Counted from the first letter of the stretch, positions 42,330-50,383 are shown. The stretch: 64,000 nt of DNA from Terrimonas_A sp051954695 (GCA_051954695.1 JBQCHL010000009.1:124001-188000); one strand, 5' to 3'. Program-made: numbers and translations. Notes: a model not told the origin generated them from the letters alone.

Positions 42330-42764
42330 ATGACCAGATACATTGCTATTGCCATCATTTTTTTTGCGACAGGATTATTGGCCTCGCAAGTCATGGGACG
42401 AAACACCCAACAGGCCGGTTATATTCTTGAACACGAAAAGGAGATCGCCGCGTCCCAGCCTGGCCCTCATGATGGAGGTGGCAATACAACCGCTTACAAT
42501 TTCTTTTCAAAAGCTTCGGGCTTCAATCTGGCTTTCCGCAAAAGGGTACTGCATCCCGGTTCAGCTATCGGTTATCATCTTCAGAAAGAAGATGAGATCT
42601 ATTATGTGCTGAGCGGACATGGCCAGATGGAGATGAATGGAAAAACATTTGAAGTGCAGGCAGGCGATGCTATACTTACCCGGCCAGGCAGCTCTCATGG
42701 ATTAAAACAAACAGGCAAGGAAGATCTCGTGATCATCATCAACTATGTGCAGACCCCAAAATAG
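42330..42764 (+). CDS. Cupin domain-containing exported protein
   Basis: A 144-residue protein with an N-terminal signal or anchor helix (IAIAIIFFATGLLASQVMG) and a single cupin barrel. The metal-binding motif 1 is PGSAIGYHLQKEDEIYYVLSGHG (the first His is Tyr-His shifted) and motif 2 is GDAILTRPGSSHGL. Likely a periplasmic sugar- or metal-binding/isomerase-like cupin; the ligand is unknown. It is close behind murA and ahead of gmk, probably co-transcribed with murA. Confidence 0.85.
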   Translation: MTRYIAIAIIFFATGLLASQVMGRNTQQAGYILEHEKEIAASQPGPHDGGGNTTAYNFFSKASGFNLAFRKRVLHPGSAIGYHLQKEDEIYYVLSGHGQMEMNGKTFEVQAGDAILTRPGSSHGLKQTGKEDLVIIINYVQTPK

Positions 42765-42812
42765 GCCTGAGGCTTTTTTTGGAGTGGATATTGAGTTTTA
42801 CTTTCTTTGCAA

Positions 42813-43388
42813 ATGTCTTCTTTCCAAAACAAGATCATCATCATTACCGCCCCCTCAGGCGCTGGCAAAACATCTATCACCCGGTATTTGCTGAATAAAT
42901 ATCCTCAACTGGCATTTTCCATCTCTGCGGCCACCCGCAGTAAACGAGACTATGAAACAGATGGAGTGGACTATTATTTTCTTACGGCGGAAGACTTCAA
43001 ACAAAAGATCCAGCAAGGTGAGTTTGTAGAATGGGAGATGGTATATGAAGGAAAATATTATGGCACATTGAAAGCTGAATTGCAACGCATCTGGGATAAT
43101 CACCAATGTCCCTTACTCGACATAGACGTAAAAGGAGCTATCCATGTGCAGCAGCAGTATCCTGATACATCACTTACCATTTTTATCGAACCGCCATCCG
43201 TGGCAGAGTTGAAACGCCGCCTGGAATCACGCGGCACAGAAACAGCCGAATCGCTGCAGGCCCGTGTCAATAAAGCCTCTTACGAGATCTCTTTCAAAGA
43301 CCATTTCAACAAAAATATCATCAACGACAACCTGGAAAAAGCCTGTGCAGAAGCAGATGGGATTGTGAAGGAATTTTTAGGATTGTAG
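42813..43388 (+). CDS. gmk: Guanylate kinase
   Basis: Phosphorylates GMP to GDP. The 191-residue protein has the P-loop TAPSGAGKTSITR, the GMP-binding stretch ATRSKRDYETDGVDYYFL, GEFVEWEMVYEGKYYGT and the LID segment RLESRGTETAESLQARV. Starts at the ATG at 42813; the frame opens two codons earlier with a TTG. Length is standard. Confidence 0.96.
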   Translation: MSSFQNKIIIITAPSGAGKTSITRYLLNKYPQLAFSISAATRSKRDYETDGVDYYFLTAEDFKQKIQQGEFVEWEMVYEGKYYGTLKAELQRIWDNHQCPLLDIDVKGAIHVQQQYPDTSLTIFIEPPSVAELKRRLESRGTETAESLQARVNKASYEISFKDHFNKNIINDNLEKACAEADGIVKEFLGL

Positions 43389-43441
43389 AGGGCGATAGTT
43401 GTCGAATATATCATTTCCATTTGCTTTATTATCTTTATGAT

Positions 43442-44689
43442 ATGGCAGAATGGAACAAAATAATCTGGTTCATTATCACCCTCATTCTCATGGGTTTCTT
43501 TGCAGGGATTGAGATGGCTTATTATAGTGCCAACCGCCTTAATATTGAATTGCGGAAAAAACAGGGTGGCACTTCAGGTCACCTGTTGGCAAAATTCATT
43601 GATGCTCCTGCCAGCTTTATCGGCACCACGCTGATCGGCTTCACCCTTTTCCTCGTATTCTTTGGATTGGTATTCAGCGCTGTGCTGAAACCGATCTGGG
43701 ATTATATGCATGTGAACGACCTGGTGCGCATTATCGTGGAAATAGCTGTTGCCACCCTGATGGTACTTGTCTTTGCAGAATTCTTACCCAGAGCTATTTT
43801 CCGGGCGCGAAGCAACAGCCTGTTAAGCCGCCTGGCCCTGATCACCGATTTCTTTTACCAGATATTTTCGCCCATTGCAGAAGCGTTTATCAGCCTGTCT
43901 GAATGGCTGCTGAAATATGTGTTCAATGTGCGTATTGATAAACACAAGGAGCCGTTAAGCCATGCAGAACTGAAAAATCTTTTTTATCAATCGCAGAATG
44001 AAGAGCGGCAGGACCATAATACCCAACTACTCGAGAATGCACAGGAATTCCCTAAAGTAAAGATCCGGCAATGCCTTGTGCCGAGAAAGGAGATTGTGGG
44101 TATAGACAGCACTGCTTCAGTACAGGAAGTGCAGCAAAAATTTGTGGAAACCAAGCTAAGCAAGCTTGTCGTGTTTGACAATAATATCGATCATATCATC
44201 GGGTATGTGCATCAGCTTGATCTGTTCAAACAACCTGCCGATATACGGTCTATCTTATTACCGATCCCGGCCGTGCCTGCCAGCATGAGTGCTGCCGACC
44301 TGATCGGTAAGTTCAGCAAGGAAAGAAAAAGCATTGCCTGGGTGGTGGACGAGTTTGGCGGCACTGCAGGCATTATCACGATGGAAGACGTGCTGGAAGA
44401 GCTTTTTGGGGAGATCCAGGATGAATACGATACCGAGAAATTCGTGGAAAAGCAACTGGCGGAAAATGAATATATCTTTTCAGGCCGGCTGGAACTGGAT
44501 TATCTCGAAGAAAAATACGGGTTTAAGTTCCCTGAGAACGATTCAGAGACCCTCTCCGGTTACATTATTAATTATCATGAAACGATCCCCCAGCAAAAGG
44601 ACCGTATCATTATCGACGATTATGAATTTGATGTGATCAGCGTGAGCGACACAAGGATCGAGACAGTTAAGTTAAAGAGATTGAAATAG
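43442..44689 (+). CDS. CNNM/CorC-family transporter with CBS pair
   Basis: A 415-residue membrane protein: a CNNM (DUF21) transmembrane domain of four helices (about 8-165, opening FFAGIEMAYYSANRLNIE), a CBS pair (about 200-320, IGYVHQLDL and WVVDEFGGTAGIITMEDVLEEL), and a CorC_HlyC C-terminal domain (about 330-415). Family members handle magnesium or cobalt efflux; the related GldE of gliding bacteria shares this architecture and cannot be ruled out. Starts at the ATG at 43442, after a TATCTTTA near-match to the -7 element. Confidence 0.88.
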   Translation: MAEWNKIIWFIITLILMGFFAGIEMAYYSANRLNIELRKKQGGTSGHLLAKFIDAPASFIGTTLIGFTLFLVFFGLVFSAVLKPIWDYMHVNDLVRIIVEIAVATLMVLVFAEFLPRAIFRARSNSLLSRLALITDFFYQIFSPIAEAFISLSEWLLKYVFNVRIDKHKEPLSHAELKNLFYQSQNEERQDHNTQLLENAQEFPKVKIRQCLVPRKEIVGIDSTASVQEVQQKFVETKLSKLVVFDNNIDHIIGYVHQLDLFKQPADIRSILLPIPAVPASMSAADLIGKFSKERKSIAWVVDEFGGTAGIITMEDVLEELFGEIQDEYDTEKFVEKQLAENEYIFSGRLELDYLEEKYGFKFPENDSETLSGYIINYHETIPQQKDRIIIDDYEFDVISVSDTRIETVKLKRLK

Positions 44690-44723
44690 GGCGACCTGCA
44701 TTCCATAATCCCCCGTCGCCCCT

Positions 44724-44731
44724 TATCTTTG
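44724..44731 (+). promoter_or_regulatory. -7 promoter element for tatC
   Basis: TATCTTTGC is a perfect TAnnTTTG match 22 bases ahead of the tatC ATG. A GGGCGAC/GTCGCCC inverted repeat (44689-44721) lies immediately before it and may end the preceding transcript. Confidence 0.5.
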
Positions 44732-44753
44732 CCCCCACTTTATTAAAACCACG

Positions 44754-45611
44754 ATGGCTCTACTGGATTTTTTTAACCGAAGGAAAAAGGATGCGACCTC
44801 CGAAATGTCGTTTATTGATCATCTGGAGGAGCTTCGCTGGCACCTTATCCGCTCGGTGATCGCCATTCTGATCTGTGCCATCGTCGTGTTTATCTACTCC
44901 GATTTTATAGTTGATACAGTGCTGTTTGGCCCTACTAAGCCTGATTTCATTTCCTCCCAATGGTTGTGCAAGCTGGGAAGAAGCCTGGGCCTGGGAGATG
45001 CTATTTGCTTTACACAGGTAAAAGCCGAGTTCCTGGAGACCACTATGACCGGTCAATTCATAGCATCCTTTACAGTGGCTTTTATCGGCGGTTTCATTAT
45101 AGCTTTCCCCTATGTATTCTGGGAATTCTGGCGTTTCGTGAAGCCAGCCCTTTCTGCTAAAGAGAAGAAAAATACAAGAGGTGTTATTTTCTGGGTGTCC
45201 ATCCTGTTCTTCCTGGGCGTAGCATTTGGTTACTTCATCCTGACGCCTTTCATGGTGAACTTCTATTTCAATTATAAGCTCAGTGCGCAGATCAAGATCA
45301 TGCCCACGTTTTCCGACTACCTGGAAAACCTTATTTATACCACCGTTGGCATTGGTGTATTATTTCAAATGCCTCTTTTGGTAATGGTACTCGCTAAAAT
45401 TGGAATGGTAACAGGTGCGTTCCTGCGGAAATACCGCCGCCATGCTTTTGTGATCATCATCATTGCAGCCGCTATTATCACTCCTTCCACAGATCCTTTC
45501 AGTCTTACGATCGTAACTATTCCCCTCTACCTGCTGTTTGAAGCCAGCATCGTGGTGGCTTCCCGCGTCAATAAAAAGCAGGAGCTAAAGGATAAAGAAG
45601 AATGGAGCTGA
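44754..45611 (+). CDS. tatC: Twin-arginine translocase subunit TatC
   Basis: The receptor subunit that recognises twin-arginine signal peptides in the inner membrane. The 285-residue protein has six transmembrane helices, the conserved cytoplasmic start MSFIDHLEELRWHLIRSV (Glu in HLEELR), FIASFTVAFIGGFIIAFPY, FWRFVKPALSAKEKK and FGYFILTPFMVNFYF. No tatA/tatB homologue is adjacent; in this phylum they often lie elsewhere. Confidence 0.95.
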   Translation: MALLDFFNRRKKDATSEMSFIDHLEELRWHLIRSVIAILICAIVVFIYSDFIVDTVLFGPTKPDFISSQWLCKLGRSLGLGDAICFTQVKAEFLETTMTGQFIASFTVAFIGGFIIAFPYVFWEFWRFVKPALSAKEKKNTRGVIFWVSILFFLGVAFGYFILTPFMVNFYFNYKLSAQIKIMPTFSDYLENLIYTTVGIGVLFQMPLLVMVLAKIGMVTGAFLRKYRRHAFVIIIIAAAIITPSTDPFSLTIVTIPLYLLFEASIVVASRVNKKQELKDKEEWS

Positions 45612-45707
45612 TAGCAGTTCAGGGAAGGAGTTAATGAAGTTCCTTAATTTTACATCATTGGGCAGGGGCTACTCCCTGTTCCGGTTAACGACCCTGAATT
45701 GTTTTAT

Positions 45708-46163
45708 ATGAATTCCTCATTCGATCTCAGCAAACCAATCGCCATCGGCAGTGATCATGCCGGCTTTGACTACAAAGAGCAACTGATCTCTTTCCTGGAA
45801 GGAAAAGGGCTTACTTACAAAGATTTCGGTACCCATTCCAAAGATTCGGTTGACTATCCTGATTTCGCCCACCCGGTAGCAGAAGCGGTGGAAAGCGGTG
45901 ATTATGCGTTCGGCATCCTGCTTTGCGGCAGTGCGAATGGAGTGGCCATTACAGCCAATAAGCACCAGCATATCCGCGCCGGCATCTGCTGGGGTGATGA
46001 GATCGCGAAACTTGTACGCCAGCACAATGATGCCAACGTACTCTGCATCCCCGCCCGCTTTGTACGCGAAGGCGATGCGGAAAAGATGGTCAGCACTTTT
46101 ATCACCACGGTATTTGAAGGTGGCCGGCATGCCAACAGGGTAGCAAAAATTGCCTGTTCATAA
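45708..46163 (+). CDS. rpiB: Ribose 5-phosphate isomerase B
   Basis: Interconverts ribose 5-phosphate and ribulose 5-phosphate. The 151-residue protein has AIGSDHAGFDYKEQL (Asp-His), the active Cys in GILLCGSANGVAI, the AGICWGDE segment and QHNDANVLCIPARFV. Starts at the ATG at 45708 (the frame opens at a TTG three codons earlier). A compact CTCGTTGC/GCAACGAG hairpin (46187-46206) lies downstream without a T run. Confidence 0.94.
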   Translation: MNSSFDLSKPIAIGSDHAGFDYKEQLISFLEGKGLTYKDFGTHSKDSVDYPDFAHPVAEAVESGDYAFGILLCGSANGVAITANKHQHIRAGICWGDEIAKLVRQHNDANVLCIPARFVREGDAEKMVSTFITTVFEGGRHANRVAKIACS

Positions 46164-46264
46164 GTGGTATTGCTTATTGGCCATCGCTCGTTGCCCAGGC
46201 AACGAGTCACAAACCTCTATCTAACCATTTATCAAAACCTTCTCCTAACTCCCGGTTTTTCGCT

Positions 46265-46272
46265 TAAGTTTG
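46265..46272 (+). promoter_or_regulatory. -7 promoter element for the M28 peptidase gene
   Basis: TAAGTTTG is a perfect TAnnTTTG match 42 bases ahead of the ATG at 46315. It overlaps the TTG that opens the longest frame, which argues for the ATG. Confidence 0.5.
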
Positions 46273-46314
46273 AACACTATTCTATTTTCTATTAAAAAAC
46301 ATACAATTACAATT

Positions 46315-47835
46315 ATGAGAAAACTTCTGCTCCCGGTGTCCCTGGGGCTGTGCCTTTTTGCCTCGGCACAAAAGAAAAACAGTCCGGCTTATTTTGCCGC
46401 CACCATCACCGCTGAAGACATGCAGCGCCATCTTTACATCATTGCCAGCAAAGAAATGGAAGGACGCGACACTCCCTCACCTGGTCTGGAAAAGGCTGCT
46501 GACTATATCGAAAATCATTTCAAATCCCTGGGCCTGCTTCCAGGCAACAACGGTAGCTACCGCCAAAACTATCCGCTTTATAAAGATTCCATGACCTCTT
46601 CTTCATTAAAAGTGAATGGAACTGCGTTTAATCTGACAAAAGATTACCAGCCTATCCCTTCGATGAGCCATACCACTGAACTCCGTTTTTCTGAAGTGGT
46701 TTTTGCTGGTTATGGTATTGTTGACGGAAGCCTCGATGCTTACAAAGACCTTAACGTAAGAGGAAAGCTGGTAATGATCCTCGACGGAATGCCGGCTGAT
46801 TACAAACCTACCGCTACAGGTTTCAATTCACCTGCCAACGTTCTCTCACGCGTAGCCCGTGCACAAGAAAAAGGTGCTGCTGCCGTACTGATCGTTTATG
46901 GTAATTTCCCCCGGCAGACGTTCAATGCTGCCGGCAGCTATATGCTGAATGGATATGCGGCCAGCATTTATCCTCAAACATTCAGTATCTCTGAAGGTGT
47001 TGCCGCCAGCATTACCGGCGTAGATGGCATCATCGGAAAAATGAAAGCCTCACCCCTGGCTTCACAAATCTATAAAGCAAACATCGATCTTAGCTATGCT
47101 AAAACGACCCTTACAGCCAGCGCGTCAAACGTACTGGGTATGATCGAGGGAACAGATAAGAAAGATGAATACGTATTCCTTACCTCGCACTATGATCACG
47201 TAGGTAAAAGACCTGATGGCACTATTTATTATGGTGCTGATGACGATGGCAGCGGCACTACCGGCATTCTCGAACTGGCTGAAGCATTTGCCAAAGCTAA
47301 AGCAGCAGGTAAAGGCCCACGCAGAACCATCGTGTTCATGACTGTAAGTGGCGAAGAAAAAGGATTGTGGGGTTCTGCTTATTATTCCAACCACCCGGTT
47401 TTCCCGCTGGATAAAACTACAGTTGACCTCAACATTGATATGATCGGCCGCATCGGTGAAGAATACCTGAAAGATAAAGACTCTGCCAACTATGTGTATG
47501 TGATCGGCGACGACAAACTGAGCACAGACCTGGCTACAATCACTGACCAGGTAAATAAAACAGTAAAAATGAAACTGGACAGGAAGTATAACGACCTGAA
47601 CGATAAGAACCGTTTTTACTATCGCAGCGACCACTACAATTTTGCAGAAAAAGGAGTTCCTATCATTTTCTACTTTAATGGTGTGCATGCCGATTATCAC
47701 AGACCAACTGATACACCTGATAAGATCAACTATAAGCTGATGGCGAAAAGAGGACAACTCGTGTTCTATACGGCCTGGGAAATGGCTAACAGGAACGATA
47801 TGCTGAAGCGTGATCTGAAACTGGAGAAACCTTAA
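46315..47835 (+). CDS. M28-family zinc metallopeptidase
   Basis: A secreted aminopeptidase-like enzyme, 506 residues. A signal peptide (RKLLLPVSLGLCLFASAQ) precedes a PA (protease-associated) domain (about 115-250) and the M28 catalytic domain. Visible zinc and catalytic motifs: SHYDHVG, GADDDGSGTTG, SGEEKGLWGS (catalytic Glu and ligand Glu), NIDMIGR and the last His in VHADYHRPTDTPD. No sorting domain, so it is probably periplasmic. Ends at a strong bidirectional terminator. Confidence 0.93.
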   Translation: MRKLLLPVSLGLCLFASAQKKNSPAYFAATITAEDMQRHLYIIASKEMEGRDTPSPGLEKAADYIENHFKSLGLLPGNNGSYRQNYPLYKDSMTSSSLKVNGTAFNLTKDYQPIPSMSHTTELRFSEVVFAGYGIVDGSLDAYKDLNVRGKLVMILDGMPADYKPTATGFNSPANVLSRVARAQEKGAAAVLIVYGNFPRQTFNAAGSYMLNGYAASIYPQTFSISEGVAASITGVDGIIGKMKASPLASQIYKANIDLSYAKTTLTASASNVLGMIEGTDKKDEYVFLTSHYDHVGKRPDGTIYYGADDDGSGTTGILELAEAFAKAKAAGKGPRRTIVFMTVSGEEKGLWGSAYYSNHPVFPLDKTTVDLNIDMIGRIGEEYLKDKDSANYVYVIGDDKLSTDLATITDQVNKTVKMKLDRKYNDLNDKNRFYYRSDHYNFAEKGVPIIFYFNGVHADYHRPTDTPDKINYKLMAKRGQLVFYTAWEMANRNDMLKRDLKLEKP

Positions 47836-47873
47836 AGGTTCTAATAACTGATGCGTTTCAGTTTATACGATAC

Positions 47874-47907
47874 AAAAAAGCCATTCGAATACCGAATGGC
47901 TTTTTTT
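47874..47907. terminator. Bidirectional rho-independent terminator
   Basis: GCCATTCG (47880-47887), a five-base loop and CGAATGGC (47893-47900) are flanked by six A on the left and seven T on the right, so it works for both the M28 gene and the convergent deoxyhypusine-synthase-like gene. Confidence 0.9.
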
Positions 47908-47934
47908 ATGTTCTGCTGAAATTTTCATATTCTT

Positions 47935-48909
47935 TTACCAACCCAGCAACCATGCAAATATCAACGGCGCCACAATCGTAGCATCACTCTCTACAATGTA
48001 CTTTGGCGTATTGATATCCAACTTCCCCCAGGTGATCTTTTCATTCGGCACTGCTCCTGAATATGACCCGAAGGAAGTAGTAGAATCACTGATCTGGCAG
48101 AAATAACTCCAGAAAGGCACATCATGCCATTCCAGGTCCTGGTACATCATGGGCACCACGCAGATCGGGAAATCACCTGCGATACCACCACCGATCTGGA
48201 AGAAACCAACTCCCTTACCGGCTGAATTGTTGCGGTACCAATCTGTCAGCCATACCATGTATTCAATACCGCTTTTAACGGTGCTGGCTTTCAATTCGTT
48301 TTTGATCACATAGCTGGCGAAAATATTTCCTGTTGTGCTATCTTCCCAACCGGGCACTACGATGGGCAGGTTTTTTTCTGCTGCAGCAATGATCCAACTG
48401 TCTTTGGGATCAATTTCATAATACTGCTGAAGCTCTCCGCTTAATACGGTTTTATATAAGAACTCATGAGGGAAATAACGCTCTCCCTTTGCTTCTGCTT
48501 CTTTCCATTGTTTTACCAGGTGTTTTTGCAAACGGCGGAAGGCTTCTTCTTCAGGAATACAGGTATCGGTTACGCGGTTGTAGTGATTTTCCAACAGATC
48601 CCATTCATCCTGTGGGGTAAGATCGCGGTAGTTAGGCACTCTTTTGTAATGGGTGTGCGCTACCAGGTTCATTACATCCTCTTCAAGGTTGGCCCCGGTG
48701 CAACTGATGATATGTACTTTATCCTGGCGGATCATTTCGGCCAGGGATATTCCTAACTCGGCGGTGCTCATGGCGCCAGCGAGCGAAACAAGCATTTTAC
48801 CACCTTCCAGCAAATGGGTTTCATAACCTTTGGCGGCATCCATCAAAGCAGCAGCATTAAAATGTCGGTAATGGTGCTGGATAAATTTTGAAACAGGTCC
48901 TTTGTTCAT
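47935..48909 (-). CDS. Deoxyhypusine synthase-like protein
   Basis: A 324-residue NAD-dependent enzyme of the deoxyhypusine synthase fold. Visible features: SLAGAMSTAELG and CTGANLEED (NAD region), VPGWEDSTTGN, and SGAVPNEKITWGKLD, in which Lys296 aligns with the catalytic Lys of the eukaryotic enzyme (WGK). Bacteria lack eIF5A hypusination, so bacterial members are thought to move the aminobutyl group of spermidine to another amine, for example as homospermidine synthases (family inference). The ATG at 48909 is chosen; a -7 element lies upstream. No other polyamine gene is adjacent. Confidence 0.88.
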   Translation of the reverse strand: MNKGPVSKFIQHHYRHFNAAALMDAAKGYETHLLEGGKMLVSLAGAMSTAELGISLAEMIRQDKVHIISCTGANLEEDVMNLVAHTHYKRVPNYRDLTPQDEWDLLENHYNRVTDTCIPEEEAFRRLQKHLVKQWKEAEAKGERYFPHEFLYKTVLSGELQQYYEIDPKDSWIIAAAEKNLPIVVPGWEDSTTGNIFASYVIKNELKASTVKSGIEYMVWLTDWYRNNSAGKGVGFFQIGGGIAGDFPICVVPMMYQDLEWHDVPFWSYFCQISDSTTSFGSYSGAVPNEKITWGKLDINTPKYIVESDATIVAPLIFAWLLGW

Positions 48910-48971
48910 GTTATATGATTTTAGACCGCCTTCAGATCCGCACAACAGCGGAGACAATGCGGGATGAGCCG

Positions 48972-48979
48972 CAAAAATA
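48972..48979 (-). promoter_or_regulatory. -7 promoter element for the deoxyhypusine-synthase-like gene
   Basis: The minus strand reads TATTTTTGC, a perfect TAnnTTTG match 62 bases before the ATG at 48909. Confidence 0.45.
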
Positions 48980-48990
48980 CAGTATTGATG

Positions 48991-49024
48991 AAATAAAAAT
49001 ACCCTGCTTGTTCAAGCAGGGTAT
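48991..49024 (-). terminator. Rho-independent terminator
   Basis: ATACCCTGCTT (48999-49009) and AAGCAGGGTAT (49014-49024) form a perfect 11-bp stem with a four-base loop; the minus strand continues TTTTATTTC. It ends the transcript of the PepSY-like gene at 49183, about 160 bases beyond its stop. Confidence 0.8.
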
Positions 49025-49055
49025 CTGACCGGCATATTATGCTAATATTAATTGT

Positions 49056-49169
49056 TCATGCTGTTGGACCTGACTGCCGGTAGGCAGGTTTATTGTTTTG
49101 CCTATACTGAATGATCAGTTGGATAAGGTAAATTTTGATTAAGGCAATGAACAAAAGACCAAGGAACAT
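49056..49169 (-). CDS. Possible 37-residue small membrane protein
   Basis: Between the PepSY-like gene and its terminator there is a frame of 37 codons starting MFLGLLFIALIKIYLIQLII and ending in a polar tail (QYRQNNKPAYRQSGPTA). It has one hydrophobic helix followed by basic residues, a plausible small inner membrane protein, and lies 13 bases downstream of the larger gene. There is no homology I can name, and short hydrophobic frames arise by chance, so this is a candidate only. Confidence 0.3.
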   Translation of the reverse strand: MFLGLLFIALIKIYLIQLIIQYRQNNKPAYRQSGPTA

Positions 49170-49182
49170 AAACAATCAGGGA

Positions 49183-49626
49183 TTATTTTTTTACTTTTTC
49201 GCTGCTCAGTATTTCACCCAGGCTGTTGAGGCGAACATTATATCTCTTTGTTTTTTCTTCCAGCACCAGCGCATATTTAGTGCCTTCTTCATTGGAAACT
49301 TCCCTTACTTCAATCACTACCGGTGACTGGTATTTAGATTCTACAGAGCGGATGATGGTAAGCGGCAACTGATCATAGAACATGTTGCGTACAGAACCAA
49401 CGATCTCGGCTTTATCGTTGAAATAAACCACAGTGCTGTGGCCACCCCATACAAAATTCACTTTAAGCAGGCCTTCTTCTGTTTTGGACCAGATAGTGCT
49501 TTGTGCACCTGCAAATTGCTTTTTGAATACCGCTTCTGCTTTGGGATCAGCTTTTTCAACGGGGTTGGCAAAGCCAGAGATAACTGTTGCGGTAAGAAAC
49601 GCTGCGGCTAAAAAAATCTTTTTCAT
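49183..49626 (-). CDS. PepSY-like secreted protein (paralog 1)
   Basis: A 147-residue exported protein: signal peptide (KKIFLAAAFLTATVISGFA) and two tandem beta-alpha PepSY-like/BLIP-like units (KAEAVFKKQFAGAQSTIW; LPLTIIRSVESKYQSPVVIEV) ending with strands like EGTKYALVLEEKTKRYNV. Function unknown; PepSY-like domains are thought to inhibit proteases or bind ligands in the periplasm. It shares its SNEEGTxY motif and layout with the gene at 49946 and more weakly with that at 57006. Its promoter block is shared with the 49946 gene. Confidence 0.82.
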   Translation of the reverse strand: MKKIFLAAAFLTATVISGFANPVEKADPKAEAVFKKQFAGAQSTIWSKTEEGLLKVNFVWGGHSTVVYFNDKAEIVGSVRNMFYDQLPLTIIRSVESKYQSPVVIEVREVSNEEGTKYALVLEEKTKRYNVRLNSLGEILSSEKVKK

Positions 49627-49674
49627 AAATAAAAAGGTTTAATGGTTAATGGTTTTTTAATTGCTTTTGTTATT

Positions 49675-49705
49675 TAAGACGTGTCAAAAGTATAATGGGT
49701 TACAG
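49675..49705 (-). promoter_or_regulatory. Promoter block shared with the paralog at 50 kb
   Basis: This 31-base block matches 50459-50489 at 25 of 31 positions. On the minus strand it reads CTGTAACC, then the -7 element TACTTTTG (49685-49692), then ACGTCTTA. It lies 50 bases ahead of the paralog 1 start codon. The conserved parts fit a promoter with a bound activator site near -20. Confidence 0.65.
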
Positions 49706-49740
49706 GAGTAAAAAAGTAAATTGGGATTGGCGGTGACGCT

Positions 49741-49777
49741 TGTTAATGATTCTAACAATTTCTAACATTCATTAACA
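49741..49777 (-). promoter_or_regulatory. 10-bp-phased TGTTA repeat array upstream of paralog 1
   Basis: Three minus-strand TGTTA[AG] sites begin exactly 10 bases apart (TAACA at 49753, 49763 and 49773), and a plus-strand TGTTAATGA at 49741 forms a 9-bp inverted repeat with 49769-49777. Helical phasing suggests cooperative binding of a regulator on one face of the DNA. Confidence 0.6.
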
Positions 49778-49800
49778 GAACCATTTTAAAATTGATTACA

Positions 49801-49860
49801 AGTATCGCAAAGAGCGCAAAGATTTCGCAAAGCATGCCACGTTGCGCTCTTTGCGATACT
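49801..49860. repeat. GCAAAG-family palindromic repeat (copy E)
   Basis: AGTATCGCAAAGAGCGCAA (49801-49819) and its perfect reverse complement (49842-49860) make a 19-bp stem with a 22-base loop. The left side contains three CGCAAAG units. Related to copy D at 21993. Intergenic, between the two paralogous PepSY-like genes. Confidence 0.9.
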
Positions 49861-49873
49861 CCAGACTAATAAG

Positions 49874-49912
49874 CAAAAGAAAACCCCGTCTCCTGGAAGA
49901 GAGAACGGGGTT
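49874..49912 (-). terminator. Rho-independent terminator
   Basis: AACCCCGT (49882-49889) pairs with ACGGGGTT (49905-49912), with an inner TCTC/GAGA extension; on the minus strand the stem is followed by TTTTCTTTTG. It ends the PepSY-like gene at 49946. Confidence 0.8.
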
Positions 49913-49945
49913 ATTTTTACCACACACCAAAACTAACTGCGTATA

Positions 49946-50383
49946 TTATGCTTTTGTTGCTTTTTTGTAAACACTCCATTTGCTGCCATTGCTTGATTTC
50001 AGGGTAACTTTTGAATCAGCCTGCTCAAGTGTGATGTAGTAGTGAGTGCCTTCTTCATTAGATACTTCAAATAATTCAGTGATCCAGCGACCTGAATATT
50101 CTTTCTTCAAAGAAGCCTGCAGGTTCATCGGCAGATCGAGTGAGCTGATATTGCGCGCTACGCCGAGGGTCTGGCCATCAAAACTATAGAAAGCCGTTAC
50201 ATACTGATCGTTGTACTGGAAAGAAGCTTTATAATAGCCCTGGCCGCTTGCCCATTGTACATCTTTTGCATCAGCGAATTCACTGTTGAATGCGTTTAAT
50301 ACTGCTGTGTTTACTTTAACGTCGTTGGCAAATACTGCAAAACTGCTGATTGCGATTGCCAGTGTAAGAATGATCCGTTTCAT
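49946..50383 (-). CDS. PepSY-like secreted protein (paralog 2)
   Basis: A 145-residue exported protein: signal peptide (IILTLAIAISSFAVFA) followed by a two-unit PepSY-like fold (NAFNSEFADAKDVQWASG with the YKASFQYNDQYVTAFYSFDG strands, and LPMNLQASLKKEYSGRWITEL). The segment EVSNEEGTHYYITLEQ closely parallels paralog 1. Function unknown; probably periplasmic. It has the same promoter block as paralog 1, an adjacent 10-bp-phased repeat array, and its own terminator. Confidence 0.82.
   Translation of the reverse strand: MKRIILTLAIAISSFAVFANDVKVNTAVLNAFNSEFADAKDVQWASGQGYYKASFQYNDQYVTAFYSFDGQTLGVARNISSLDLPMNLQASLKKEYSGRWITELFEVSNEEGTHYYITLEQADSKVTLKSSNGSKWSVYKKATKA

Noticed and set aside
43442..44689. 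Gene symbol gldE for the CNNM/CorC protein
   Set aside because: Domain order fits GldE, but the same order fits general CNNM/CorC proteins and no gld gene is adjacent.
46187..46206. CTCGTTGC/GCAACGAG hairpin after rpiB considered as a terminator
   Set aside because: The stem is good but no T run follows in either direction, so I did not list it as a terminator.
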